Assembly: GCA_022839625.1 (NCBI GenBank)
Contig: JALHJL010000011.1
Coordinates: 26,440-90,439 of the forward strand
DNA: 64,000 bases
Direction of reading: 5' to 3'
From: Phycisphaerales bacterium
GTDB lineage: Bacteria; Planctomycetota; Phycisphaerae; UBA1845; Fen-1342
A program made the position numbers and the translations under genes. Below are positions 52,650 to 62,700 of the stretch, one piece after another. The notes under the pieces were generated by a model. The model was given only the letters and a program-made list of their open reading frames with translations. It made no database searches and was not told the origin of the DNA. Positions within the stretch are counted from its first letter, which is position 1. Every line of letters begins with the position of its first letter.

Positions 52650-53966
52650 ATGTCACAGAGTGTCTTAACCGCTGTGGATCATGACGCTGCCGGGCCGGCC
52701 CGGCCGTGCGCGCCGCCCGCCCCGGCATCCGTGTCGGTGCGGCTGCGGCGATTCCCGCACCGGTACGATGCGATGCTGGCGATTTGCAGCGACCTGGACT
52801 ACACCACCGACGGCGGCGTGTATCGCGAGATCGCGCGCTACCTCAACACCCGCGAGCCAACCGCGATGGGGCCGGGCGTCGGTCTCGAGGTCGGCAACAG
52901 CATCTTCTTCGACATGCCGCCCGCCGAGTTCGCGTACTGGAACACCGATGACGCCGGGCGGGAGATGGTCCGCACGCTCATTCGCAGCGGGCACATCGAC
53001 GTGCTTCATTCTTACGGCGATCTGGCGCGGACCCGTGCCGACGCGGAGCGCGCGCTGGCGGAGTTGGACCGCCACGCTCTGCACCTGCCCGTGTGGGTCG
53101 ATCACCGCCGGGCACCGAGCAATTTCGGGGCGGACATCATGCGCGGCGAAGGGGACCGGCCGGGTGCGCCGTGCTACCACGCCGATCTGACGCTGGCGCA
53201 CGGCGTCCGCTATGTCTGGCGCGGCCGCGTAACGAGTGTCGTCGGGCAGCAGGCGCCGCACAGCCTTCGGGGCGTGTGGAACGGGCGACGGCCGGCGTGC
53301 TCGGCCCGTACGCTGGCCAAGGAGGCGGCCAAGCACGTGTTGGGGCGCGTCGGGCGCGCGAAGTACGCGATGCACCGGGACAACGCTCTGCTGCGCCCGA
53401 TCACGCTGCGCGATGGCGCGGGCTGCGTCGAGTTCCTGCGCTCCAACCCGCATTGGGCCGGCATCAGCCGCGCCGATACCGCCGCCGGCCTGGCCGACGT
53501 GCTGTCGGACCCCATGCTCGATCGTCTCGCGCGCCGCGGTGCCGTCGCGGTTCTGTACACGCACTTCGCGAAGAAGGGCGACCCGCGCCGCCCCTTCGAC
53601 GAGCCGACGTGTGCCGCGTTCCGGCGGCTCGCGCGGCGCCACGAAGCCGGACACATCCTCGTGACGACTACACACCGCCTGTTGCGGTACATGGACGTTC
53701 GCGACCACCTTACGTTTCGCTTGACGGCGGACTGCGGCCGCGTCACCGTTCACATCGGCCCCGTCGTGCACCCGGTGCGCGGGAGCTGCACGCCGAGTCT
53801 CGACGAGCTGCAAGGACTGACCTTCCTCGTAGACGCCCGCGCGGAAGTCGAAGTACGCGCTCCGTCCGGCGAGCGCCTGGACTGCACTTGCACGTACGCC
53901 GGCGGCGCGACCTGCGCCACGATTCCATGGAAACCGCTCACATTCCCAACGCTCGACCGTCGATAG
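52650..53966 (+). CDS. Divergent polysaccharide deacetylase-like protein
   Basis: A 438-residue protein. ICSDLDYTTDGG (Asp48, Asp50) aligns with the Asp of carbohydrate esterase 4 barrels and GHIDVLHSYGD (His115, His120) with their HxxxxH-type metal site. VLYTHFAKKGDP and HILVTTTHRLLRYMD near residues 305-350 look like later barrel strands. A beta-rich C-terminal domain follows (about 355-430). A (beta/alpha)7 hydrolase acting on the glycan is likely. ATG 52650 is 28 bases after the previous gene. Confidence 0.65.
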   Translation: MSQSVLTAVDHDAAGPARPCAPPAPASVSVRLRRFPHRYDAMLAICSDLDYTTDGGVYREIARYLNTREPTAMGPGVGLEVGNSIFFDMPPAEFAYWNTDDAGREMVRTLIRSGHIDVLHSYGDLARTRADAERALAELDRHALHLPVWVDHRRAPSNFGADIMRGEGDRPGAPCYHADLTLAHGVRYVWRGRVTSVVGQQAPHSLRGVWNGRRPACSARTLAKEAAKHVLGRVGRAKYAMHRDNALLRPITLRDGAGCVEFLRSNPHWAGISRADTAAGLADVLSDPMLDRLARRGAVAVLYTHFAKKGDPRRPFDEPTCAAFRRLARRHEAGHILVTTTHRLLRYMDVRDHLTFRLTADCGRVTVHIGPVVHPVRGSCTPSLDELQGLTFLVDARAEVEVRAPSGERLDCTCTYAGGATCATIPWKPLTFPTLDRR

Positions 53967-55312
53967 CGCCGCCAGCGCAGACTCGACCGGCAAGCGCGCT
54001 GTGGCCGCGCCTGCGGGGCGCTGCGCTCGTGTGCGCGGTGGCGGCCGTGTACGCGGCCAGCCTGCTGGCCGTGCCGGTGCTGCGGGTCCTGTCCGTACCG
54101 GTTCGCTGGCTGCGGCGACGGCGGGCGCCCGGCACACCGGCGCGCGTGCTGCTGACGGGCCGCTTCGACAGCCGCAACTGGGCGCGGGCACACGTCGTGC
54201 CCATCGCGGAAGCGGCTTGCGTCGGCGAGGTCCTGGCGGTCGTCGATGGTCCCACAGTACCGCATGACAAGATCCGTTACTGCCCGCCGCCGCGCTGGCT
54301 GGTTCGCACTCTGGGGCGGGCACTATCGAAGGCCGTCTGGGTGGTCTGGCTGGGCTGGCGGCACCCGCCCGACCTGGTCATCGGTTACCACCTGTTCCCC
54401 AATGCGCTGACCGCCCTGCTGGCGGCCCGCCTGCTCGGGGGCCGAGCCGCGTACCAGATGACCGGCGGACACGTGGAAATCGAGGGGGGCGGGGCAAGAA
54501 CCGAAAACGCGCTCCTGAGCCGACTCAACGGCCCCTCGGCACTGCTGGAGTCGCTCGCGCTGCGGCTGTGTCGCCGGTTTGACACGATCGTGGTACGCGG
54601 CGGGCGCGTGAGGCGGCTGCTGGAGACGCGCCGGGCCGCGCGACGCGTGGACGTCATCGCGGGCGCGATCGACGTGGACCGCTACCGTCCTGACGGACTC
54701 CCGCGCACGGTCGATCTCGCGTACGTCGGCCGCCTCATGCCCATCAAGCAACCCGAGCACGTGCTGCACGTGGTCGCGGCGTTGCGCGCGGCGCGTCCCA
54801 ACGTCTCCGCCGTGCTCGTTGGCGACGGGCCGCTGCTCAGGCCGTTGCAGGACCTCGCGCAGCGGCTGGGCATACAGCACAACGTGACGTTCCTCGGGCA
54901 CGCCGAAGACGTGGTGGACGTGTTGCGGCGAACAAAGGTCTTCCTCCTTACGTCCCGCTCCGAAGGTCTGTCGATCGCCCTCGCCGAAGGCATGGCGACC
55001 GGCGCCGTGCCGGTCGTGGCGGACGTGGGCGAGTTGGCGGAACTGGTCCAGCAGGGCGAGACCGGGTACCTTGTGGCGCCGGGGGACTTCTCGGCCTACG
55101 CGCGGCGGATCGGACTCCTGCTGGATGACGACGAGGAACGGCAACGGCTGTCCTGTGCGGCGCGGCGGCGTGCCGTGGAGAACAACTCGCTCGAAGAAAT
55201 AACGGCGCGCTGGGAGCGGTGCCTGCGGGCGGTGTGCAGCGGCGCCGCGCCGGTGCAACCGGGGGCAGAGGCGGATCGGAGGGTCGTCGCCCGGGCGCCC
55301 GCGCCGTCGTGA
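53927..55312 (+). CDS. Membrane-associated GT-B glycosyltransferase
   Basis: A 461-residue protein. An N-terminal hydrophobic helix (about residues 32-55) is followed by basic residues (RWLRRRRAPG), suggesting membrane anchoring. GT4 features include VDLAYVGRLMPIKQPEHVL, VLVGDGPLLRPLQDLAQRLG, FLGHAEDVVDVLRRTKVFLLTSRSEGLSIALAEGMATGAVPVV and GETGYLV. ATG 53927 lies inside the previous gene, which overlaps by 40 bases in another frame. It is the last gene of the exopolysaccharide locus. Confidence 0.88.
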   Translation: METAHIPNARPSIAPPAQTRPASALWPRLRGAALVCAVAAVYAASLLAVPVLRVLSVPVRWLRRRRAPGTPARVLLTGRFDSRNWARAHVVPIAEAACVGEVLAVVDGPTVPHDKIRYCPPPRWLVRTLGRALSKAVWVVWLGWRHPPDLVIGYHLFPNALTALLAARLLGGRAAYQMTGGHVEIEGGGARTENALLSRLNGPSALLESLALRLCRRFDTIVVRGGRVRRLLETRRAARRVDVIAGAIDVDRYRPDGLPRTVDLAYVGRLMPIKQPEHVLHVVAALRAARPNVSAVLVGDGPLLRPLQDLAQRLGIQHNVTFLGHAEDVVDVLRRTKVFLLTSRSEGLSIALAEGMATGAVPVVADVGELAELVQQGETGYLVAPGDFSAYARRIGLLLDDDEERQRLSCAARRRAVENNSLEEITARWERCLRAVCSGAAPVQPGAEADRRVVARAPAPS

Positions 55313-55348
55313 GACGGCGCGGGGCCGGGCCGCTAGCGGCAAGTCCGC

Positions 55349-57274
55349 CTACTGAGACTCGAAGGCGCCGAGGTCCGGGGCCGCACCCAGGTAGGGGAAG
55401 CCCACGTCGACCCCGGCATCGATGCAAGGCGAGCCGGGCAACAGGTAGCAGTTCAGGTTCGGCAGATCGACGTACTGCGGATCGGCCGAGAAGCTGTTCT
55501 GGCCGAAACCGGTGGCGGCCGTCCACTGTCCGTTGTTGATCTGCGTGCTGGTGTAGTCGACGTTGCGGTAGCAGATGACAGCCGTGCCGTCCGAGCGGTG
55601 CCAGCAGTTGTTCGTTTCTTCCAGCAGCCGGCAGTTGTTGTCGGCCTCGACGTACAGGGCGCGGATCGTGCCGCCGCCGCCCTGGTTGCACGCGTGCGTG
55701 GCGTTGGTGTTCCTGATCGTGGCGGTGCTGCTGTAGCCTTCGTCGCTCGAGGTGCCGACCCAGATATGCTGTTTGCAGTCCACGAAGGTACTGTTCAGAA
55801 TCGTGACGTGGTTGTCCCCGCCGCCGCCGCCGTGCGAGCCGGAGGCCCGGACGCACGCCATCACGCCGTTGGCCGAACAGTTGTAGACGAAGCTCCGCAC
55901 AAACAGGTGCTGCCCGTCGGGATTCTGTTTCCGCGAGTCCCACAGCTTGAAGCCGGTCGGGCAGTCGCGCGCTATGCAGCCGTCGATGATCGTGTCCGAC
56001 GCCAGGTCGAAGCCGGCATCGGCGACGTTGTACGCTTCGCACCCCAGGAACGTCGTCCGCGCGCAGCTATTGTTGACTTCCCAGCCGTCCTCGGCACCCT
56101 GTATACCGTCGTGCGCAACGCAATTGATAAATGTGGTGTCGACCGTGCTGTACCGGCAATGGAAGCCCTTGCTGGTGAAATGATATGTTTCGCAGGAGTC
56201 TACAATAATGTCATGCGAGGCCCCGATCACGATCGCGGACTGGACGTCGTGGGCCACGATGCCGACCAGATCGATGTAGGCGCTGCTGAGCACCTCGATG
56301 CAGTTGATGGCCCCGTTGCGGATTTCCAGGTCTTCGAGGCGCCACCACTCCGTCCCGTCCCGGATCCGGAGGATACGCTGCGTGGTGCCCTGCCCGTCGA
56401 TGATGGCCAGCTCGCCCGGGTAACTCTTCAGCGTGATCGGATGGTCCGCCGTCCCGTTGAGCCGGTTTCCGGGCTTCCATTCCACGTCGGCCGTCACCGG
56501 GTAGATTCCGCCGCGCAGGTAGACGGTATCGCCCGGGCGGGCCTGGCCGCGGCCGCAGCCGATGGTGCGGAACGGCGCCGTAATGGTTCCGGGCGCCGAA
56601 TCGCTGCCCGTTGCGTAATCCACGTAAAAGCTGCGGAACACCTCGTAGTTCTGCTGTGGACAATCGCCGGAGACGCCTTCGTAGGAGATCGACGGGGGCT
56701 CGAAGCAGTGGTTCGCGTCGGAGGTTACGAATCCTGACCAGCCGCCGGGGACTTCCTGGCTGTAATTGCCCTCGTCGTTGGAGACCGCCACGAAGTCCAT
56801 TCCTGTGGATTCGCCGACGCCGACGAATACGACCTCCAGGCCGGCGAGCGGCGCATTCATGTAATTACACAGGTGTCCCGAGATGCAGAACGGACCTTCG
56901 GAGCACCCGTCCATCAAGACCACGAATGGGTTGATGTCCGCGAAGTCTACGCCGCCGTCCGCGTTGATGTCGCCATTCGCGTCCGGACAGTCCGGGTGCT
57001 GGTTCTGATACGTGGCCGGGTCGCTCAGCCGCAGGACGAACGGGTTGATGTCGCCGAAGTCGACCGCCCCGTCGCAGTTCAGGTCGCCCGGAATGACCTC
57101 GTCCGGAACAAGAGCGCTCTGCCGTGCCAGAAGCTTCTCGGCCGGGTCGTTCGCTTCCGGCGCGGCAGAGCCCAGGTCCGGCAGGGCAGGACAGCCTCCT
57201 ACCCCGAGGAAGCTCAGGCCGAGCTGGGCCAAGGCCAGCGCGGCGGGAAGCCCCCCCCGGTTAGACAATCGCAT
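55349..57274 (-). CDS. Secreted beta-helix lipoprotein with N-terminal dockerin-like repeats
   Basis: A 641-residue protein with a lipoprotein-like signal (SFLGVGGC, Cys28). Two dockerin-like loops follow (GDLNCDGAVDFGDINPF and GDINADGGVDFADINPF, about residues 60-125), then a carboxypeptidase-regulatory-like domain (CISGHLCNYMNAPLAGLEVVFVG) and a right-handed parallel beta-helix (about 210-620). The helix is related to polysaccharide lyases and surface carbohydrate-binding proteins. Two starts each have a good site: ATG 57274 (AGGGGA five bases upstream) and ATG 57292 (GGAGG eight bases upstream). It is divergent from a paralogue that lacks the dockerin loops. Confidence 0.8.
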   Translation of the reverse strand: MRLSNRGGLPAALALAQLGLSFLGVGGCPALPDLGSAAPEANDPAEKLLARQSALVPDEVIPGDLNCDGAVDFGDINPFVLRLSDPATYQNQHPDCPDANGDINADGGVDFADINPFVVLMDGCSEGPFCISGHLCNYMNAPLAGLEVVFVGVGESTGMDFVAVSNDEGNYSQEVPGGWSGFVTSDANHCFEPPSISYEGVSGDCPQQNYEVFRSFYVDYATGSDSAPGTITAPFRTIGCGRGQARPGDTVYLRGGIYPVTADVEWKPGNRLNGTADHPITLKSYPGELAIIDGQGTTQRILRIRDGTEWWRLEDLEIRNGAINCIEVLSSAYIDLVGIVAHDVQSAIVIGASHDIIVDSCETYHFTSKGFHCRYSTVDTTFINCVAHDGIQGAEDGWEVNNSCARTTFLGCEAYNVADAGFDLASDTIIDGCIARDCPTGFKLWDSRKQNPDGQHLFVRSFVYNCSANGVMACVRASGSHGGGGGDNHVTILNSTFVDCKQHIWVGTSSDEGYSSTATIRNTNATHACNQGGGGTIRALYVEADNNCRLLEETNNCWHRSDGTAVICYRNVDYTSTQINNGQWTAATGFGQNSFSADPQYVDLPNLNCYLLPGSPCIDAGVDVGFPYLGAAPDLGAFESQ

Positions 57275-57663
57275 GGAGTCCCCTTGCAGCATCGTCCGGT
57301 CCTCCAGACAGGTGCATCGTACTTTCCCATCTTGCCCGCGTTGTCCCACTGACAACGACCAATACTTGCGTACTGGCGGCAAGCGGTGGGCGTGGTTTGC
57401 GCGCTCGCGTACGCGAACACTCATCGAATGGTTAAGGCGCTGTTCTTTAGGGCGGCACTCGCCGGCGTGCAGTTCCTGGTGGTATGTGGCCCCGGTGACT
57501 CCTTTCATCAAACCCTCAGCCCGTCCCGGGCTTACGACCAGGGCAACCTCATCATATGGCAAACGGATATGGTTGTCAAGAATGGGGATTTCAGCCTGCC
57601 TTGGAGCGCCACAGCAGTCGTTCTTAGCGGACAGGGCGCGCCCGGGACACCTGGGAGAAGGTC
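57275..57663. promoter_or_regulatory. Divergent control region of the two beta-helix genes
   Basis: This spacer of about 390 bases has no gene I can support. A perfect inverted repeat GTTGTC (57340-57345) / GACAAC (57351-57356) sits 65 bases before the left gene and a further GGTTGTCAAG lies near 57570. These are candidate operator sites. Confidence 0.4.
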
Positions 57664-59325
57664 ATTACATCCTGTGCGGTTGTTAGCATTGTAACTCTGT
57701 ATTCGCTGGTCGCCCCCGGCGCAGCGTGCGCGCGCGCCAATGACATCGCGGACGGCGAAGTCCGCATTTCCGGCCACGTGCGTGATCTTGCGGGTCGCCC
57801 ACGGAGCGGCGCGGTTCTGGTCTTTCGCGGCTCGCGCGCCAGTTCACCCACCGAGCTGCGAACGGTGAGCACCGCGGACGGGTCATACCAGCAAGTTGTG
57901 CCCACGGGATGGTCCGGGACCGTTGCTGCAGATCACGATGATCGACTCGAGCCGGACACACGGAGCTACACGGAGGTCTGTGCTGACACTCCCGGTCAGG
58001 ACTACGTGAGTTTCACGAACCTCTTTGTCGATTGTGCCCGCGGCGACGACCAGGGGCCGGGAACTCGCGCGTCGCCGCTGCGTACGATCGCGGCGGCGCG
58101 CGACCGGGCGCAGCCGGGCGATATGATCTACCTGCGCGGCGGGGAGCACCCGGTGACGGCGACACTGACGTGGCGGCCGGAGCGCACCGCCTGCGGGACC
58201 GAGCAGCACCCGATCACGCTACGGAGCTACCCCGGCGAGCGGGCGGTATTGGCCGGGGACGGCGCGATCAAGCGCCTCATCCAGGTGCGCGCGGGCATGC
58301 GCGGCTGGCGCTTCGAGGATTTCGAGCTGCGCAACGCCAAGGAACGCTGCCTGGAGCTTCAGGAAGTGACTGACTTCGAGATCGTCGGCGTCGTCGCCCA
58401 CGGCGCGCGCGTGCCGTTCGCCGTGTACTCATCGGAGGGTGTCACGTTCCGCGCATGCCGGGCGTATGACTTCTCGTCCGCGGGGTTTGCCGTCAAGACG
58501 GGCTCGGTGCGGGTGCAGTTCGTCGACTGCATCGCCCATGACTCGGCGCCGCGCGGCAACCGCGACGGCTGGGAGGTGGCGAATTCGACGCGCGGTACGA
58601 CGCTGCGGCGTTGCCTGGCGTACAACTGCGCGGACGCGGGCTTCGATCTCGCCTCCGACACCGTCGTAGAGGACTGCGTGGCGTACAACTGCGCCAACGG
58701 TTTCAAACTGTGGGACTCGCGGAAGGTGGACCCGGCCGGCAAACACCAACTGCGGCGGTGCCGCGCCTACGATTGCCGCGAATGCGGGGTCTTGTTGGCG
58801 GTGCGGGCCTCGGCTTCGCACGGCGGGGGCGGCGGAGACAACCACGCCGACATTCTCAACTGCACCATCGTGAACTGCAAACACGACATCTGGATCGGCA
58901 CTTCCAGCGACGAAGGCTACAGCAGCACGGCCACGATCCGGAACACGATTGCGAGTCACGCCGCCGACCAGGGACGGGGCGGAGCCGTGCGGGCGCTGTT
59001 CGTCGAGAACGCGAACGACTGTCGCGTGCTGGAGGAGACGAACAACTGCTGGCACCGCGCGGACGGCCCCCTCGTCATCTCGTACCGCGGGGCAGACTTC
59101 ACCGCCGCCCAAATCAACAACGGCACATGGATAGCCCGCACCGGGCTTGGCCAGGCCAGCTTCTCGGCCGAGCCGCTGTTCGTCAGCGTGGCCGAGCGCG
59201 ACTTCCGCCTGCTGCCCACCTCGTGCGGCGTGGACGCGGGGGTAGACATCGGCCTGCCATTTGAGGGCCGCGCGCCCGACCTGGGGTATGCTGAGGTGAC
59301 CGCTCCGGCGAAGGCTGGCCGCTGA
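57664..59325 (+). CDS. Exported beta-helix protein, paralogue of the divergent neighbour (start non-ATG)
   Basis: About 553 residues. Shared blocks with the minus-strand neighbour: ISGHVRDLAGRPRSGAVLVF, DAGFDLASDT, GFKLWDSRK, SHGGGGGDNH, GTSSDEGYSSTATIRNT and EETNNCWHR. The first GTG (57778) falls inside the homologous block, so the true start is upstream. The open frame reaches a stop at 57625 without ATG, GTG or TTG, but a signal peptide (TSCAVVSIVTLYSLVAPGAACARA) is encoded. The best start is ATT 57664 with GGAG six bases before; CTG 57697 and 57706 are alternatives. Dockerin loops are absent. Confidence 0.75.
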   Translation: MTSCAVVSIVTLYSLVAPGAACARANDIADGEVRISGHVRDLAGRPRSGAVLVFRGSRASSPTELRTVSTADGSYQQVVPTGWSGTVAADHDDRLEPDTRSYTEVCADTPGQDYVSFTNLFVDCARGDDQGPGTRASPLRTIAAARDRAQPGDMIYLRGGEHPVTATLTWRPERTACGTEQHPITLRSYPGERAVLAGDGAIKRLIQVRAGMRGWRFEDFELRNAKERCLELQEVTDFEIVGVVAHGARVPFAVYSSEGVTFRACRAYDFSSAGFAVKTGSVRVQFVDCIAHDSAPRGNRDGWEVANSTRGTTLRRCLAYNCADAGFDLASDTVVEDCVAYNCANGFKLWDSRKVDPAGKHQLRRCRAYDCRECGVLLAVRASASHGGGGGDNHADILNCTIVNCKHDIWIGTSSDEGYSSTATIRNTIASHAADQGRGGAVRALFVENANDCRVLEETNNCWHRADGPLVISYRGADFTAAQINNGTWIARTGLGQASFSAEPLFVSVAERDFRLLPTSCGVDAGVDIGLPFEGRAPDLGYAEVTAPAKAGR

Positions 59326-59369
59326 TCCAGGGTGGGACATGGTCCGCACGCGGGGGATTCCGTTCTCAA

Positions 59370-59474
59370 TCGCCGTGCGCGATTCGGCGGCGCGCGCCGG
59401 GAGGGCGAGCCTCCTGGCGAGCCGCGGCTCGGCGGGAGCCCCGCCCTCCCGCGCCGCATGATTGCGCACGGCGA
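59370..59474. repeat. Large nested palindrome
   Basis: Outer arms TCGCCGTGCGC (59370-59380) and GCGCACGGCGA (59464-59474) enclose an inner GGGAGGGC...GCCCTCCC stem (about 59399-59450). The inner GGCTCGGCGGGAGCC motif is a style of repeat seen in planctomycete genomes (from memory). It follows the beta-helix gene and may terminate transcription. Confidence 0.6.
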
Positions 59475-59528
59475 TATAGGTATTGTCACGCGCAGCATCC
59501 TCCGTGGTCGGTTCGCACGTCGGCGGCG

Positions 59529-59546
59529 CTACGTACTAGTACGTAG
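59529..59546. promoter_or_regulatory. 18-bp perfect palindrome, candidate operator
   Basis: CTACGTACTAGTACGTAG is identical to its reverse complement. It ends 25 bases before the -35 hexamer of the downstream promoter, an activator-type position. Confidence 0.55.
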
Positions 59547-59571
59547 GTAGACCGTGAAAGGCGCGTACAAT

Positions 59572-59599
59572 TTGACTTCACCGAGTACTGGGCTACACT
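59572..59599 (+). promoter_or_regulatory. Sigma-70-type promoter of the tyrosinase-vWA gene
   Basis: TTGACT (59572-59577) and TACACT (59594-59599) are separated by 16 bases, about 130 bases before ATG 59732. A GGGAG ribosome-binding site lies ten bases before that ATG. Confidence 0.5.
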
Positions 59600-59731
59600 C
59601 AACGTAGTGTTCGGGTATTGACCTTCCAGGAGTCCGCATTCGGCCTTGGTGACTCTGCACCGGGAAGGGGTGCGAGGCATCAGGACGCCTGCGAATGAGA
59701 CTTTCGTCCTCCAACGCACCAGGGAGTAAAC

Positions 59732-62700
59732 ATGTTCCCGCAGCTTCGCATTACCAGGACATTCTTCACGGGGGCCGCGTGTGCGACCGTGATGCTGCTC
59801 GCCGGCACAAGCAGCCTGGCCGACAACTGGCGTCCGTGGAACTTCGCGGAGTACATGCCCGCGATCCCGATGGAAGTACTGCCGTGGTCGTGCGCGACTC
59901 CGGATCCCGGGTTCGGGATGCAGCTTCATGCGAATGAGCACCAGAATTGGCATTGCTACTGGCCCAGCAATGTTCCCGCCGATCTGACCGAGGAGTGGGG
60001 CCATAATTTCATTCTGTTCCACAGGCACCACGTGCAGCATAGCGACGCGTGGCGGGTGGAGAACGGCTTCGACCGCGGCGAGTCCTGGAACTTCGGGCTC
60101 AACGTGCTGATCCCCGGGGACGACGAAACCCTCGCCACCGGGTTCACGCACTGCTCGGACGGCGTGAGCGAACGTCCCCCCGCAGTCCCTTGCCAGGGCT
60201 GCCTCAGCCTGCCGACCGCCCTGAGGGGCCAGGCGCTGGAGCAGTGGCCGACCCTGGGCATGTTGGGCAGCCGGATGCAAGGCACCTTCTGGCACGGATC
60301 GTTGCACGTCGGCGTTGGGGCCGAAGGGTGTTCCGACATGGCCACGCCGCGCTTCCCCATGAACGATCCCACCTTCTGGATGGGACACGTCGCCATCGAT
60401 GCGCTGGCCCGGGACTGGGAACGCCTCAAGGCCTGTGACGTCGTTCTGGTACTCGACCGCTCGGAAAGCATGGCGGACAACTGCGCGAGTGGCGGGGCCG
60501 ATCCCAACGAGCTGCCGTGCAAGCTCAACGACGCCCGGAATGCGGTCCGGCTGTTCGCCGACCTCGTGCGCGACGCGCGACCGGATGGCTTCGCTCACCG
60601 CGTCGCCCTGGTCAGCTTCGCCGACGGCGCCACGCACGACCTGGGCCTGACTCCGGTCGCCGGCATCGTCTCCAACAACGGACTGGACGATACGCCGCTG
60701 GAGCTCGCGCTGGCCGGCCTGACGGCGGACGGCGAGAACGACCTGGAGATGGGGCTGCACCACGCGATCATGCTGCTCGAGGATATGGGGGTGAACCCGC
60801 ACCAGGCGATCGTCGTGCTGACGGATGGAGCCGACCACCACAGCCGGCACATCGAGCATTTCGGGCACGACCTGATGAACCGGCAACTGTGCGCGATCGG
60901 ACTCGGAGAGGGGGGGCATGAGAATGATCTGCGCACGCTGGCGGAGGACTGGGGCGGGATCTTCGTGGCCGACGCGCAGGGGGCGCTGGACCGCCCCACG
61001 CTGTACGGCCACATGCTGAAGGTGTTCGGGCAGATCTTCGACGAGGCGAACGCGGCCACGGTCGACCTCGCGCTCGGCGCGGGGGACGTCTCGTCGCTGC
61101 GCGTGCTGACCCAGGTCTGCGCGGGCACGCTCACGCTGACGCACGTCGTCGTGGACGACGGCTCTCAGCCCGACTGCGATCTCAACCTGATCGTTGCGGG
61201 CCCCAGCGGCCGGCTGGTTCGACCCAGCAGCCCGGGCGTGGAGTACGGCAGCGGCCCCGGCTACCGCTTTCTGCGGGTCCCGCTGCCCTATGGCGGCGAA
61301 TCGGTGGGAACCTGGAAAGCCCACGCGGTGCGCCCGCAGCGCGTCTTCACGCACGGTTTCACCACCGACGCGTACGTCACGCTGAGCGAAGGGGTGACGC
61401 TCGTCCGCGATGAGCTGCACCGCCTTTCGCCCACCGGCATCGGCCGGCTGCTGTACTACGAGGACGGCTCCGCCTCGGGGCAATCGGCCTACCGCGACGC
61501 GATCAACCTCGAGTTCACAGCGGGCAACATCGTGCAGCGCGTGACGGCCACGTCCGCCGCGAACTTCCACAGCCTGCTCTTGGAAGACTGGGACATCGTG
61601 GTCTTCGCGCGGCAGATGGACCGCACCGCCCAGGTCTACGACCAGCGGCTGGCCGACAAGCTCTGCGCGGGGCAGAAGGCCCTCATCACGGACTTCTATC
61701 ATCCCACCGAGGGCAGCAACCCGGTGCTCCAGTGCGCGGGCGTGGAGCCGGGCGCGGGCGTGAACTACGAGCAGGTCGTCGGCGATGACCGGCTCTTGTC
61801 CGGCACGCTCGCGCTGACCGACCGCGGCTACCCTTCCTACGCGTACGAACTGAGTATTCTCCCGGACGGCAACTGGCTGACCCAGGCGCAGAGCGAGCTT
61901 TCGCAGCCCGCCATCGTCGGCACCGGCAGCCCGTGCGGCGCCCAGGCGGCCTATTGCAGCACGCTGGTGCGCGGTCTGGCGCGGGTCGAGGGCGTCGTCG
62001 TGCGGCCGCGCATCCTGGTCGGACAGAACATCCTCGCCACGTTTCGCCTGACCGAGGCCCACGTCCCCGCCGACGGTTGGGACGCGGTGTCGGCCGAGGT
62101 TACCCTCTTTCGCCCGGACGGCGGACCGCCGGAGACCTATCCCCTCTACGACGACGGTACCAACGGCGACGAGCTGATCGGCAACAACTACTGGTCGTAC
62201 GAGATTCCGACGCCGGCGATGATGCACGGCCCGCACCTGCTGCGCGCCAAGTTCCTCCTCACGGAGGCCGGCTGTACCGTCGAGCGCGAGGCGGAGTACA
62301 CCATCATCGTCACGGAGGACCCCGACGAGTGCCGCCACCTCAGCGCACCGAGCTTCTACCTGGCCAAGGCGGGCACGGCGGTCAACGTCGGGATGGCGTG
62401 CGCCACGAACTACTGCCTCGCACCCGACAGTTACACCTTCACGATCTACGACGACGCCGGTTGGCTGTGTGTGCCCGACGGCAACGGCTACACGCCGGTC
62501 GGGACGTTGCAGCTCGACACGGGCGTGCTCGGCGACGGCGGACGGGGCGCGTGCGTCAACGACTTGCAGCCGCTGTGGGTCTGCCTGCCCAGCACGGCCA
62601 AGCCGGGGATGAACACGACGGTTGTATTCGAGCTGCGCCGCACCTCCCTGCCGGAAGAGACGCCGATCATGGTCACGATCACCGTGCAGGTGGACACCGG

